The notes: generated from the sequence alone by a model not told the origin. Shown: positions 22,945 through 35,176, counted from the first letter of the stretch. The stretch is DNA of 64,000 nucleotides from Pterois miles (GCA_947000775.1 CAMQGK010000604.1:11400501-11464500); one strand, 5' to 3'. Program-made: numbers and translations.

Positions 22945-23259
22945 GGGGGCGGCAGTAGCTCAGTCCGTAAGGACTTGGGTTAGGATGTGGAGGACCCGGG
23001 TTCAAATCCCCCATGGACCAAGACCAACTGGTTGCTGGAGAGGTGCCAGTTTACCTCTTAGGCACTGCCGAGGTGCCCCTGAGCAAGGCACCAAACCCCC
23101 AACTGCTCTGGGCGCTTGTCAGGAGCAGCCCCATCACTCTGACATCTCTCCATTGACATGTATATGTACTGTGTGAACTGTACTGTGTGAACAACAGAGT
23201 GTAAAACTGAATTTCCCCACTGTGGGACTAATAAAGGAATATCTTTCTTTCTTTCTTTC
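22945..23259 (+). mobile_element. tRNA-derived SINE (family A) inserted in the LINE
   Basis: The head GGGGGCGGCAGTAGCTCAG has an A-box-like TAGCTCAGTCCG and the B-box-like GGTTCAAATCC. The body includes GAGCAAGGCACCAAACCCCC. The tail, TTTCCCCACTGTGGGACTAA then (CTTT)n, is the 3' end of the LINE that it interrupts. The orientation is opposite to the LINE. Confidence 0.85.
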
Positions 23260-23964
23260 GAAATCAAAGAACATGATCCTCACAGTGCTGCCAGGTTTCT
23301 CCAGGTGAGACAGAGTTCGGTCCAACAGGAAGATGACGGCATCGTCCACCCCAATGCCAGGTTGATAGGCAAACTGTAGTGGGTCCATGGATGGACTCAC
23401 CACAGGGCGGAGATGTTGGAGGACCAGGCGCTCCAGGGCCTTCATCAGGTGCGATGTTAGTGCCACCGGCCTGAAGCTGCTGGGGTCCTTGGGGTGTGGG
23501 GTCTTGGGCACAGGTACCACGCAGGATGTCTTCCACAGTTGTGGTACCTTCCTCAGCTTCAGGCTCAGGTTGAATAGATGTCCAAAAGTCCCACACAGCT
23601 GGTCTGCGCAGGACTTCAGGAGCCTGGAGCTGATGCCATCTGGACCCGTAGCCTTCCTCACGTTCATCTTCTTGAATTGGTTCTTCACCTGAAGTGTTGT
23701 GAAGGACAAACTAGAGTAGGGGGGTTGTGTGTCAGAGGCAGAGGAGGGGGTTGGTGGGGGGTCATGGCTGAGTGGAGCAGAGGGGGGTTGACTATGTTGT
23801 AGAGCTGGAGCCGTAGGTGTCAATGGAGGTGTTGGTGTCAGTGGGGGGGCTATTGTTGAGCTGAAGGTGGTGAAGGAGGAGGAGGGGGGGCACTGTCTTG
23901 AAGTGGTAGATGGAGGGGGGTTGCAGCAGGGTGGACTGGGCCGGGGGAGGGGCAGGTGACTCAT
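23260..23964 (-). pseudogene. LINE ORF2 segment: N-terminal reverse transcriptase
   Basis: Open from the proline-rich linker through RT motifs up to IMFFDF, where the coding sequence is interrupted by the SINE at 22945-23259. The frame beyond the SINE continues with SAFNTI, the natural next residues of this family, so the insertion site is clear. Confidence 0.8.
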
Positions 23965-24661
23965 TGAACCTGTTAAAGTAATGGTTCAAATCATTCACCC
24001 ACTTTAGGTCTCCCACAGCCTTGGAGTCTGGCTTCTTGTGGCCTGAGATGGTTTTTAGGCCTTTCCAGACTCCACTGATGTTGTTCTGCTGCAACTGTTC
24101 CTCCATCTTCCTCCTGTAGCTGTTCTTCCCCTCCCTGATTTTCCTCCTTAGATCCCTCTGAACAGCCTTCAGCTCCTCCTTGTTTCCTGACTTAAAGGCC
24201 CTCTTCTTCTCCTTAAGGAGGGCCTTTATATCAGGATTAATCCAGGGTTTGTTATTGGAAAAACACCTTACCGTCCTGGTTGGTACGGTGTTTTCCACAC
24301 AGAAGTTTATGTAGTCCGTGATGCAGCCCGTCAGTCCATCTATATCCTCCCCATGAGAGTCCCAGAGTTCCTCCCACACTGTTGTGCTGAAACAGTCCTG
24401 CAGAGCTTCCTCAGCTTCTTTGGACCATGACCTCACTGTGCGGGAGACGGCTGGTTCTCTGTGTACCAGGGGTCTGTACACAGGCTGGAGATGAACCAGG
24501 TTGTGGTCTGATCTTCCCAGGGGGGGGAGGGGGGTTGATGTGTATGCCTCCTTGCAGTTAGCATACAATAAGTCCAGGATTTTATTGTCCCGTGTGCAGC
24601 ATGACACATACTGGGTGAAAGTTGGTAGAGATGCACAGTTCTCAAGATATGCAAATGGCAC
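23793..24661 (-). pseudogene. LINE ORF2 segment: endonuclease end and connector
   Basis: About 289 codons open. It starts inside the endonuclease, as shown by DNKILDLLYANCKEA and the SDHN motif expected near the C-terminus of APE-type endonucleases. The lysine-rich connector follows. The frame runs into the proline-rich linker and is then out of register with the RT segment, whose frame overlaps it at 23793-23964. Confidence 0.8.
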
Positions 24662-24904
24662 ACAGACAGACAGACAGTTTCAGCACTTAATAGTTAGATG
24701 TTTGACCCATTCAAAGCACAGCACACACCTGATATCATAAATGAATCCCTGATCATCATCATTCATTAAGACCTGGGTCTGCAACATAGCAAATGGTGAT
24801 GAGTGGTGTAATTTTACAGAACTGCTTTTTCTCAGTTAAAATTTACTGCTAGCAAAACTACCGGTATGTAGCCTAATTGAAAACCTAATTTCCTGTGCCC
24901 TTGC

Positions 24905-25090
24905 ATTGACTACTGTGGTCTCAATAACATCACAGTCATACTGCAAGGAGCCATAGTCTTCCCCAACCTGGACCTCAGAAAGGTTTACCACCAGGTCAGA
25001 ATTCAACCAGGAGACGAATGGAAAACTGCTTTCAACACACCACTGGGCCACTTTGAATACCTGGTCATGCACTTTGGCTTAACAGAAATT
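24905..25090 (+). pseudogene. Ty3/gypsy reverse-transcriptase fragment
   Basis: One open stretch of about 60 codons reads FPNLDLRKVYHQVRI, then DEWKTAFNTPLGHFEYLVM and HFGL. These are RT motifs of Ty3/gypsy LTR retrotransposons. No LTR, protease or integrase was seen on either side, and part of the upstream RT is deleted. It is a short dead remnant. Confidence 0.75.
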
Positions 25091-25690
25091 AATGAAATCA
25101 TCATCTATGTCATCAAATCAAATTGTCAGTGCAAAGCTAGTCAGTGAGATCCAAATGGGCTCCACTGATAAAGGAATATGATGAAATTTATCTATGGTTC
25201 TGATACCTCCTTTGTTCAGTTTTTTTACACCTTGTGTGTCTGGCATAGAGGACATTTTGTTTGACAATATTATCTTGCATAAAACTAGTTACTATAGCAG
25301 TCAGTATATGCTGTAATAAATCTTCTACAATGGTAGCTGTTGCAGGACATCATTATGATACTCTTCATAACCATCTCCAACCTTCATTTACCTTCCCCAT
25401 CAAGATGTGAATGAGCATCACCCCTCATTCCCTCCTTTGTGAGTAACAGTCACAGTGGAACTTGGAGTCACATGCTTCCTCTGACATGAACATAGTCATT
25501 AATCACACTGAACCTGTTTCCTTATTGTTCAGTGCTGTCAGCTGCATATTAGCAGCACAATACAAGTTGTCAACATTGGCAGAGGTACAGCAGCAGTCAG
25601 TCTTCAGTAGCAGCCAGTGCATAATACCTAAGTGCTTAAGTGCCAGGTATGATAACCACCTGACAAACAGACCTCTCACTGGAAAATCTA

Positions 25691-25950
25691 TCTAGCCATC
25701 CATCCAACCATCTGTCCATCTGCAACCGCTTATCCTGTTCAGGACTGCAGGGGGACTGAAGCTGATCCCAGCAGACATTAGGTGAAAGCAGAGTACACCC
25801 TGGACAAGTCACCAGACTATCACAGGCTGACACATAGAGATGGACAACCATTCATACTCACATTCACACCTGCGGGACATTTGAGAATCAACAATGAACC
25901 TAACCTGCAGTGAGGTGTCAATCCTAACCACTGCACCAACATGGTGGTTT
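25691..25950 (-). repeat. SINE family B copy, diverged
   Basis: Minus-orientation copy starting with the (CATC)n tail at 25692, followed by CAACCGCTTATCCTGTTCAG and the GATGGACAACCATTCATACT part. It reaches the TAACCACTGCACCAACATGG remnant of the tRNA-like head. More diverged than the copies at 20391 and 34382. Confidence 0.75.
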
Positions 25951-26337
25951 TGCACCTAGACAGAAAACAATAAAGATAAGATAAGTAGGATTTGGGTTTG
26001 GAAAGATGGCTATTTAGCTATATCAGGTGCCTTTTGTTGAAAAATTTTACTTTAAATGAAGTTGATGTCACTCAGTGTCACTTTTCATAAACTAACCAAT
26101 CACAGCCTGGATGGTACAGAACACTAAAAAAAAGGTTGACATGCTACAGCATTGTTACGCATGGTTACGATTATGATTGTTAATGAGCTGGCATGAACAG
26201 AGTACTAACCAACAATGTAGTCTTGCACAAGGATTTAATTGGAAATAAAGGGGAAAAAAATAGATAAGGAACAAAATGCAAACATTCTAAATATTGGTTT
26301 TGTATTTAAACTGCTGTATTGTCCAGTTGGAATTAAT

Positions 26338-26516
26338 GAAGCCTCAAGGGGGGTGCAAGCCAGTGTCTCCCTTGTGCCTGTCCCAAGCCCGGATAAATGC
26401 AGAGGACTGCGTCAGGAAGGGCATCCGGCGTAAAACAAATGCCAATAACCAAATATACAAATCTATGATGATTTGCTGTGGCAACTCCTGAGGGGAGCAG
26501 CCGAAAGGAGAACAAC
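26338..26516 (+). mobile_element. 5'-truncated RTE/Expander-like LINE tail (179 bp) with 20-bp target duplication
   Basis: Contains GTCAGGAAGGGCATCCGGCG, TGCTGTGGCAACTCCTGAGG and GAGCAGCCGAAAGGAG, a 3' end that I recognise from RTE-type fish elements. It is flanked by the identical 20-mer ATTGTCCAGTTGGAATTAAT at 26318-26337 and 26517-26536. The perfect duplication suggests a recent insertion. Confidence 0.8.
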
Positions 26517-26559
26517 ATTGTCCAGTTGGAATTAATATTATAGTAGGGGTATGTAGTAT

Positions 26560-28195
26560 ACTATTATAGATGCTGCACCCTTAAAACAGACAGGCCTCTG
26601 TCTTCTGTCTGGCACATTTACGCTCCTCATTGTGTTTGTTTTTTCCAGACGCTGCTACATGCAGACTGATGGCATACTGTGTCGCTTAGTACAACAATAA
26701 ACTTCTTATTATATTATATATCAAACAGTAAAAATCAAACACAATCAACCAAAACAAATGATTCAATAATGTACAATTATAAGGGCATATCTTTCTGTAG
26801 ATGCCTGGAAAATTACATTTCCATAAACTTTATATGGTTGCAATATTTCTAGGATGCAAGAGACAGATGACATATAACATTATATAATTCATATATTAAT
26901 ATTATACTAGTCAGATGGCTCCAGAGATTCTTGTCACCTTGCTGCCAGTGCCATTGTGTGAATAAGTGCTCCTTCTAGACAGACTTTCAGTGGCTGTAGT
27001 AACTCAAATTCAAGTCACCACAAATCCCAGTTCCAAGGTTCACAGCAGGCTGGAGGCCAGCCTCAGGGTCTGACCTCAGCAACTGCAGCAACATAAAGTT
27101 TGCTCATCCAGCAGGGAGTTGGGGTGGTCCAGGATCAGACCCTGGGGTTTGCACTGCCTGAATTTGCATTGCTACTGCCACTAACTGCTCCATGTCAACG
27201 GGCTTCACCACAACAGCATAAGCGGCCATGTGAACTGAAATCAAGTTTGTGTCTAGATGGTAACCCTTGATTCACAAGAAATTTTGAAAGTCTAGAGTTA
27301 TCATGTAGATATGACTTGAAAACAGCCCTGCTGCATTGTGCAGCAGTGTGGGATAGTCACTTTAATGGCCCACTGAGGCCATATTTGTTCCCTCATGGCT
27401 TCGTCGTACAGCACTTGATGGCCACTTATGTGATTGGCCACTGTAGCAGGACGTCAGGTTGTCTTTCTCCAAAATCAGCTTCTGTTGCTCCTTTTTTTCA
27501 GGCACATTGTTTCAAGTACCAGTTAACTCCAGTTCCAGTATAGTTTGAGAAAGTGATCCCAATGTTTTGTCATCAAAACACTGCATAGCAGTTTACAACA
27601 CTGTGAGACAAGATGGTGCAACTCTGGAAAATTATCATAGTTAGAATCAATATGTATCATGTAATAAAAATACATAAGGAATTCATATCACAAAGTAATC
27701 TACTCAGGTGATATTTTGTGATTTATATTTAAATGACTCCACAAAATTATACTTCAATGCACACAACTATAGTTATCATTGCATAGCATGAAACACACAT
27801 ATATAAAAAAGAGTATATTTCTTATGTACACAAATATTTCATGTTTAATACATGCAAACTGTTGAACCTGCATTTACAAACTGCTCATCATTTGTGAATT
27901 TCACTGCAATTGTTTTAGCATGTTTTTTTTTTTTTTTGAGACTTCCCTAATGTTGTTCCATTTACAAATGCAATTGCCTGAGCATGACCCCATGAGGATA
28001 TGATTTATATCATGCACAGGATGGATGCAGAAACTAGTCAGCTAGCTAGCTGTGGTGAAGTGGTCCAAAACATTTGACTTTCCACCCAAGCTAAGTGTTG
28101 AAACAAACAAATGTGGACAGAAAAAACTTATTAATATTATATCATTATATTAATATTATATTATATTTCTGTCAGATTCCCCTAATTGTTACAAA
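26560..28195. other. No gene recognised
   Basis: Mostly AT-rich unique-looking sequence. I saw no coding exon and no named repeat in this stretch. Confidence 0.4.
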
Positions 28196-28209
28196 CTGGC
28201 TCCTGAAGT

Positions 28210-28390
28210 TGTCATAAGATAAGATAAGATAAGATAAGATAAGATAAGATAAGATAAGATATTCCTTTATTGGTCCCACAGTGGGGAAATTCACACATTA
28301 CAGCAGCAAAGTGGATAGTGCAATAAAGACATGAAGCATAGATTTAAAAACAGTATTAATACAGTAAAATAAATAAATAAATTAGGGTTA
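28210..28390 (-). mobile_element. Rex1-like LINE 3' UTR fragment
   Basis: A run of about ten AAGAT units at 28213-28260 is followed by ATTCCTTTATTGGTCCCACA and GTGGGGAAATTC. The next 100 bp (GTGGATAGTGCAATA, AGCATAGATTTAAAAACA) match the UTR of the LINE at 21664-21820. Only the 3' end was inserted. Confidence 0.8.
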
Positions 28391-28791
28391 GGGTCATGAG
28401 GAATTAGTGTTGTGTCAGTGCCGTTGTTATAAGACAATTTGAAGTCTTGAAGTCTTCCTTCATTTTACAGATCAAGGCTACACTTACACTTACAGTGTTA
28501 CACACATATTTAAAACTGAGACCATAATCCAAGAGAAAGTATGTTTTCCTCAAAACATGCAGTTTAGTCATATGGGAGCATCATTTTGTGGGTGACAGGG
28601 TTGCAATTGAGTGGCTTCATTCAAATGAATGAATGAAGAGGCTACATTTTATTTTCCATGACAAGTAAGAAAAAGTTGTCTGTGCACCTCCCAGCCATAT
28701 ACAGCTGAATCAGGAGCTTCTAAGTTTGAGGACAGCAAACCTCCATGAGAATAAACAAGGGACTGGAACACACTAAGTGATTTGCAGCCTT

Positions 28792-29070
28792 TAAAGCTGC
28801 AGTGGGTAGAAATGGAGCAAATTTCACTACGAAAAGTTGGTCTTGAGCTATGGAGTATGACACATCCACAGTGCAACTGGAGGTGTGATGTTGGAGGGTT
28901 ACAGCCAGGCAGCAGCCTCCGGTTCTGAGAAGTGAAAACAATGTAGAAGTGCCCTTAACTTGCATTATTTCTAATAGCCTGCAGGGGGCAACTCCTCTGG
29001 TTGCAAAAATAATTCCAAATGCACAGAAGACTAGGAAAATTACCCCACTTCTCGGTTTTATTTCCTCAAT
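28792..29070. repeat. Fragment of the AAAGCTGCAGTGGGTAG-type MITE
   Basis: The left end, TTAAAGCTGCAGTGGGTAGA, matches the end of the element at 34274. The inverted partner end was not found, so the copy appears incomplete. Confidence 0.45.
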
Positions 29071-30055
29071 AACCATGAGTTTATGGTCTCAATCAATAGT
29101 TTCAAGTCTTCTCCAATACAGCACGATGTTCACTTAGTAAATTTAGTAGTTAATTGTCTGTGTTTTTGCCATAGAACTTTAATTTAAATTTAACTTTACT
29201 TTTCACAGTGTGTTGTCTAAAAATGTCTTATTCAATGTTTGGTTGTACTGCACTCCACCATGGATGTATTAAGAGAACTGGATACAACGTTGGAGGCCCC
29301 ATTTCTTCCTGTTCCCTTCAGTGGGGCACAAAGCCAAAATGGCTCTACTTCCGATTAGAAAAGTACCTGGATCTTCTGGCGAACTTCTGCGCCTATTAGG
29401 CCCATAAGGCAGGTGCAGTAGCATCCTCTCGGTCACAGGGTCACAGTTGTTATGCTGTCATCATGTTTTGTTAACTCCACCTCATTCAAATAAACAGAGG
29501 AAAGACATAACTCTGGATCCATATATTCGTGTATTTAGCAACTTTTGGGAGCTAATGACCTGAGAAAGAGTTATAAGAGTGTTGGTACTGGGAAGTCGAT
29601 TTACCTCAAAAACAATTAGCTGCTGAATTACAGATGTCTCCATCAAACAATATTATTCTCAGATGTACGTCTCTTTCCCAATGTAAGTCTATGGGAAAAG
29701 GTCTTTTGGGGCCCAATGGCATCATGTGACTAATACTTTGGTACCAAATTGATGCCATGAAAGTGTGACAGTAGCTTAGCTGTTTTTCTACAGATACCAT
29801 ATGTACCACCAGGGCTCGAGACAAAAGGCATCTTGTCGTCCTGGGGATGATAGAAAATGTTTATTGACTCACAATCGACTAGCGATGTAATAAACTGTAG
29901 CCGATCTGTGATCCCCCACACAGTTCAACATGCATGTCACCACATATTAATTACACATTAACGATCGGAGTGTGAAATAAAGTTTTACTGTTGGTCGTTA
30001 ATGGACGATAACATAACGTAAAAATGTGCAATCAGTAGATTGGAATTAATGCTTT

Positions 30056-30383
30056 AGAAGAAGAAGATCTACCTTTATTAGTCCCACAGTGGGGAAATTC
30101 AATTTACACTCTGTTTTAACTTATACATGGTACATGCACACAAACACACACACACATGCAGTAATGGAGAGATGTCAGAGTGAGGGGGCTGCTCCTGACA
30201 AGCGCCCCGAGCAGTTGGGGGTTTGGTGCCTTGCTCAGGGGCATCTCGGCAGTGCCCAAGAGGTAAACTGGCACCTCTCCAGCTACCAGTTCACACTCAG
30301 TTTTTTGGTCCATGTCGGGACTTGAACCGGTGACCCTCCGGTTCCCAAGCCAACTCCCTACAGATTGAGCTACTGCCGCCCCC
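30056..30383 (-). mobile_element. SINE family A copy
   Basis: The tail (AGAAGAAGAAG then CCTTTATTAGTCCCACAGTG) is on the left and the tRNA-like head (ATTGAGCTACTGCCGCCCCC) on the right, so it is on the minus strand. A (CA)n-rich stretch has been added in the body. Nearly full length. Confidence 0.85.
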
Positions 30384-30559
30384 AAATAAATTTATAGTCA
30401 CTGATCTCCGATAATGCTACACTGTGAACAACAAATCTGTGTTGAAGACAGCAAGGGAAGAGCTGGTCATGTTTGCAACAGCTAATGTACTAAATGTAAT
30501 AAATGAAAAGCATGTTCAACTTGAAGGTGGAAATTTACCTCATTGCTGTACCATACATG

Positions 30560-30975
30560 TCCCAAACCTTGATATGAACCGAACCATGAATTTTATGAAC
30601 TGTCTCACCCCTACCTATCGGCCTTTGCTTCAAAACAATGGATTTTACCCTTTTTTGTCAGGGACCCCTAAATTGATATATATTAGGTCAAGGACCCCTG
30701 TTTATGAGATTTTGCCTCAGGAACCTCTATCTGAAAATATGTTTCGTTGTTAGACATGACTAAGACTAGAATTCTATAGTTGACAACCCTAACCATGAAT
30801 GAAGTGAAGTGGAAACCTATGACCTATGATAAACACAGTTGCTCTTATGACTTTTACTCACATTGGGTTCACCTCTATAGTGAATTAAGTAGGGAAAATA
30901 TACTACTCCCCCATTTTTCTGGGGACCCATGGAACTCCCTCAGGGTCCCCAGATGCCTAGTTGAGAACCATAAAT
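30560..30975. repeat. Possible hAT-like non-autonomous repeat
   Basis: The right side reads GGGGACCCATGGAACTCCCT and ends with TAGTTGAGAACCAT, in the style of hAT ends with GGTTCTCAAC. The left side has repeated AGGGACCCCT and AAGGACCCCTG. The borders are unclear. Confidence 0.35.
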
Positions 30976-30999
30976 GTATGAAAGCACTCAGCTGAGAAG

Positions 31000-33590
31000 T
31001 TATGTCCTGCAGATTAGAGTGCAGAGCGTCATCTTCAGTGTTTGACAAGTATTATTAAACCATGTGGGTCTGAGCTCCAGAGAAACTATAGTGTGAACAG
31101 AAAGAGGACTGAAGCCCCATCGGAGCTGAAGTGAACCAGAAAGAGAAATGAGTTTTCTTTTAAATGAACTGAGAATATGAATGCAAAAAGAATTGGGTCC
31201 CCATTCTGTTGCTCCACCTTTTGGTCTGCTTTGTTTGAAAATGATTAAATTGGAAAACACCCTTAATGTTGTCCCTTTGCTCTATGTTGTAGTCAGTTGC
31301 TGTATGAGCAACCACATGCAACAATAGCATTTTGGTAGATAAAACACAGTTCACATGGATCAAATACTGGTAAACTTCATGCAAAACTGTGTTTTATGTT
31401 TTTCAACTGCAACTTCAAGACAGACCTCTTGTTCTGAAATGCATAAATATTTAAAAGAAAACCACTCCTCCACCAACCCAACTTTTTGAAACTTCCAGAT
31501 AATTATCTGTCCACAGCACACAGAAGCCACAGGCATGGTTGCACTTGGTTTGTGAGAGAGATAAGCCTGATATGTAGGCGTATGAGCTGTTATCAGTGTG
31601 TGTCATGTTAGAATGATAGCCCTGGGCGATGCTGAGTGCTGCTATTTGTCTAGCAGGAGTGGTGCTGGACAGGGAGCAAAATATGAGGAGTAAAAAAACA
31701 GGGAAATCTGAACTGAAGAAAAATATAGGAAAAGTACAGACAGAATAAACAGCACCAGCTTTGCCAGCATAGCAGTCCCAGGACATACAGTATCATACCG
31801 GGATATCATATTTATATTGGAGGATTTTGCTGTAGACCTACAACATTTACACATTGCCAATATTCAGTTCCAGTACACAAAGTAGTGTGACATTTTTACA
31901 GTACAGTGGAAAGTTGACTCAGGCTGGTGTAGAGCCGGGCATTGGTAGACTACTTGATAATAACTGAATACCAAGTGAAACTTCTCCAGTCAAACAACAC
32001 TGTATGCTTTTTATACCTAGATCTAGAAAAAAAGATTATTTGTATGGTTTTCAACATAAAAATCAGTGCCAGCATTCTTCAATTTAATGCTATGTGCGGC
32101 TGGCCCACCACAACAGCAGCTACAAGCACACAGCCTGCACACAACAGCAGCCCGTTCACCCAAAAAGGCATATGAAGGACACAATAATGCACACGAATTA
32201 GGCGCACAATAAGAACACCTTTCTTGATTTTTGCATCACTCGTATGCCATGTATCCTGTACCGTGTAAATGCATCGGCATATAAATGCTACAGTTAGAGT
32301 TGTTGACGTGGCATAAAAAGCGAGAAAGACTGCTTATGGTGTAGAGGTGAATGGGTCCAATAAACACAGGACTTTGACCAGGAGACCGGTGTTTGAGAGC
32401 GCTGTTTTGTCTTTTCAGTTACGTAGTTTGGTACATTAATAATGTTTGTCACTTGAAGATTAGTCTACATACTTATTTTAGCCAAATCATTTTCCTAAAT
32501 TTAAAGCTATAGTAATATTTTCCAAATGGACAGCCGCACAGACATGACTTGACACGGAATCGTAATGACGAAAAATTTGGATCTTTTATACTTTATGTTG
32601 GTTTCCCCCTGTGGCAACCATCATTTTGTCAATGCTACTCAAAGTTCTTCATTTTCTCCACCAATCTGCGTCCGTGTAGTTAGAAAAATTTTGATGTTGG
32701 ATGGTGTCGGACTCTTGCAGATGTGGCAAGCATAAATCGTGCATAAGTCAGTGGTTTTGTTGCCTAAGCCTAACTGCAGATGTTACCATACCAAAGTTTT
32801 GTTGCATTGTGTAGGCCTACAAATGACATGCGAGAAGCAGCATACAAATGACAGGTGAAAAGCTTAAATTATGTCCACATTACACAGAATGTCCATGTAA
32901 TCTTGTGCAATTTAAATATGCCTTCCTGTGAGACCAAGTTGAACATGAAGAAGGCTGAAATGGCAGCTGCTAACAGTGTTAACAACAGCAACAGTGATGA
33001 CAGTTTTAATCTGAGGGGAAAGCAGACTGACACTTTTGTGACAACACTGACCTGCCACCATGGATAAGGGGACACATGGGGATGATGTTTTAAGTGGTAA
33101 CCGCTGTATGAGCGTAGTAGAAAGCAGCAGTAATTAGCTTGCCAGTGCAACACATACAGCTTCCAGTCATATGATGGTATGGAAAAATTAGAAAAAAAAA
33201 GGTATCAAAGGAATTACTCTACTGTAATCAGTATCACTTTAAAGGTAGTGGTATTGTAATTTTTTAAACAATACACAGCCCCAGGCTGGTAGATGGCTGG
33301 TGTACAACTCACTTTTGACAGACGTTTGCTTCCAGTGGCTTTTTAATTTAACCTTGGCAACAATTTGACCTGATCAAGTGTTTAACTATCCTCAACCTGA
33401 CCATCACCACAGTCAATCTGTAACACATCATCATATTTTATATACTGATGTAAATAATATGTTTTTATCTAAAAGATAACTAGTAAATATACATATTGGC
33501 AAATAAATATTTAGGAGTACAAAGTGTAGTATTTCCCTCTTAAACATAGTGGAGTAGCCTAGAGGTAGAAAGTAGCATAAAATGACAATA
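31000..33590. other. No gene recognised
   Basis: About 2.6 kb without exons that I can support. Scattered AT-rich repeats only. Confidence 0.4.
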
Positions 33591-33595
33591 CTCTT

Positions 33596-33891
33596 GAAGA
33601 AGAAGAAGATATTCCTTTATTTGTCCCACAGTGGGGAAATTCAGTTTTACACTCTGTTGTTCACACAGTACATATACATGTCAATGGAGAGATGTCAGAG
33701 TGAGGGGGCTGCTCCTGACAAGCGCCCAGAGCAGTTGGGGGGTCGGTGCCTTGCTCAGGGGCACCTCGGCAGTGCCCAAGAGGCAAACTGGCACCTCTCC
33801 AGCAACCAGTTGTTCTTGGTCCATGGGGGATTTGAACCGGCATCCTCCGCATCCTAACCCAAGTCCTTACAGACTGAGCTACTGCCGCCCC
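33596..33891 (-). mobile_element. SINE family A copy
   Basis: Minus-strand copy. The tail GAAGAAGAAGAAGATATTCC and GTCCCACAGTGGGGAAATTC is on the left, and the head with B-box complement GGATTTGAACC and CTGAGCTACTGCCGCCCC is on the right. It is the cleanest match to the copy at 22945, including ACATATACATGTCAATGGAG. Confidence 0.88.
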
Positions 33892-34273
33892 AGTAGAAAA
33901 GTATCTCAAAATTGTAATTGATCCTGATGTGAACCTCACAGTCAGTTTAAAGCAGAATTCAGTGTGGATGCCCACAGAAGTGATAACTGAACTCTGCCCT
34001 CCTGTGTTTCTGAAGCAGTGGTGCTTTGTTCTGGTTCACACACCCACATATCTCAGATTTATAGTTTCCCACATCTCAGGTCAAAGTTCGCTATTTATCC
34101 CATTTGCCAAAAATCTGCCATAAGTTACCAAAACAGACAATGTGAATGTTCTATGTCAGTGTGACAATTTGTTGAGACTGTTGCGTAACAACATGACAGA
34201 AATGGCACAAGCTGGGTAGACAAATGGATGGACCTGTACTACATGGATGGATGACTGGATATGATTGCAAAGA

Positions 34274-35088
34274 AATTAAAGCTGCAGTGGGTAGGAATAG
34301 AGCAAATATGATTGAAAATATTTTTTAAAAGTTATTTTACTATAAAGGGTCACTATATCTCAATTGTAGTGCATGAAACAATCCATCCATCCATCCATCG
34401 TCGCGGGGGGCTGGAGCCGATCCCAGCTGGCATTGGGCGAAGGCGGGGTTCACCCTGGACAGGGTCGCCAGTCCATCGCAGGGCACATAGAGACAGACAA
34501 CATATAGACAGACAACCATTCACGCTCACATCCACACCTACGGGCAATTTTAGAGTCATCAGTTAACCTAAACAGCATGTCTTTGGACTGTGGGAGGAAG
34601 CCGGAGTACCCGGAGAAAACCCACGCTTACACGGGGAGAAAATGAAAACTCCACACAGAAGGATTTGAACCACTGCACCACCGTGCAGCCCTGCATGAAA
34701 CAAGTAATCCGAAAAAGTCATGTGCCTCTGGTGCTCCTAATGGCATCTGCAAAAATGTTCTGCCTACTGAAGCTTTAAGCTTTGAGTAAAATGTGAGTTT
34801 TAGTTTGTGTGTAACATTTCTTAATGTTGTGATCACCTGAAAATAAGAATCAGTCAGAATCAATCAATCAGAATGAGTTCAAATAAGAATCAATCAGAGT
34901 CAATCAATCAGAATGAGTTGTTTATATATCTATGTTTCTACAGTAGCTCAGAACAAACAAACCAAACAGATAAGGCCATTCGTGTTTTCACATTTTCATA
35001 TTTTCATATTTTCCTATCCAGCATCATAGTTTTTCTGCTTGTTTGGTTTCAGGTGGCTGCAGATCCTACACACTGCACCTTTAATCTT
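34274..35088. mobile_element. Non-autonomous TIR element carrying a nested SINE
   Basis: The left end ATTAAAGCTGCAGTGGGTAG is inverted at the right end as CTACACACTGCACCTTTAAT, with two mismatches in 20. The interior has no ORF. A family B SINE with its own target duplication is inserted at 34382-34691, so the SINE is younger. The element without the SINE would be about 490 bp. Confidence 0.65.
34382..34691 (-). mobile_element. SINE family B copy with 12-bp target duplication
   Basis: The (CATC)n tail is on the left, followed by CTGGAGCCGATCCCAGCTGG, and the degraded head GAACCACTGCACCACCGTGC is on the right. It is flanked by TGCATGAAACAA at 34370-34381 and 34692-34703. Confidence 0.88.
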
Positions 35089-35118
35089 TTTTTTCATTAT
35101 TAGCAAAGTTAACACGCA

Positions 35119-35119
<1 letters not shown>

Positions 35120-35152
<33 letters not shown>

Positions 35153-35176
35153 GTAGTAGTAGTAGTAGTAGTAGTA
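35120..35176. repeat. (ATT)n followed by (AGT)n microsatellite
   Basis: About ten ATT units run directly into about eight AGT units. Confidence 0.95.

Larger units (their letters stand above)
21664..24665 (-). mobile_element. Rex1/Babar-like (CR1 group) LINE, 5'-truncated, broken, with SINE inside
   Basis: A 3-kb minus-strand copy of a non-LTR retrotransposon. From 5' to 3' it has the end of the endonuclease (GRSDHNLVHLQP, 24550s), a basic connector (KALLKEKKRAFKSGN), a proline-rich linker, reverse transcriptase motifs (NVRKATGPDGISSRLLK, FRPVALTSHLMKALERLV, AYQPGIGVDDAV), then after the SINE the GAPQGTV and FSDD boxes, and a C-terminal domain (LDKIIKRASSVLG). The 3' UTR ends in (GATAA)n at 21664-21690. 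It is dead: truncated in the endonuclease, frameshifted in the proline linker near the G run at 23883, and split by the SINE. Rex1 elements are known for short oligonucleotide tandem tails, which fits, but family assignment is by eye. Confidence 0.85.

Noticed and set aside
22945..23015. tRNA gene (A and B boxes present)
   Set aside because: The tRNA-like part is the head of a 315-bp unit that recurs at 30056 and 33596, so it is a SINE; the acceptor stem does not pair well by eye. The same holds for 18861 and 20391.
23134..24661. Long minus-strand open frames as possible host genes
   Set aside because: Their motifs (SDHN, GPDG, AYQ.GIGVDDA) are endonuclease and reverse-transcriptase pieces of a LINE, with a frameshift and a SINE insertion.
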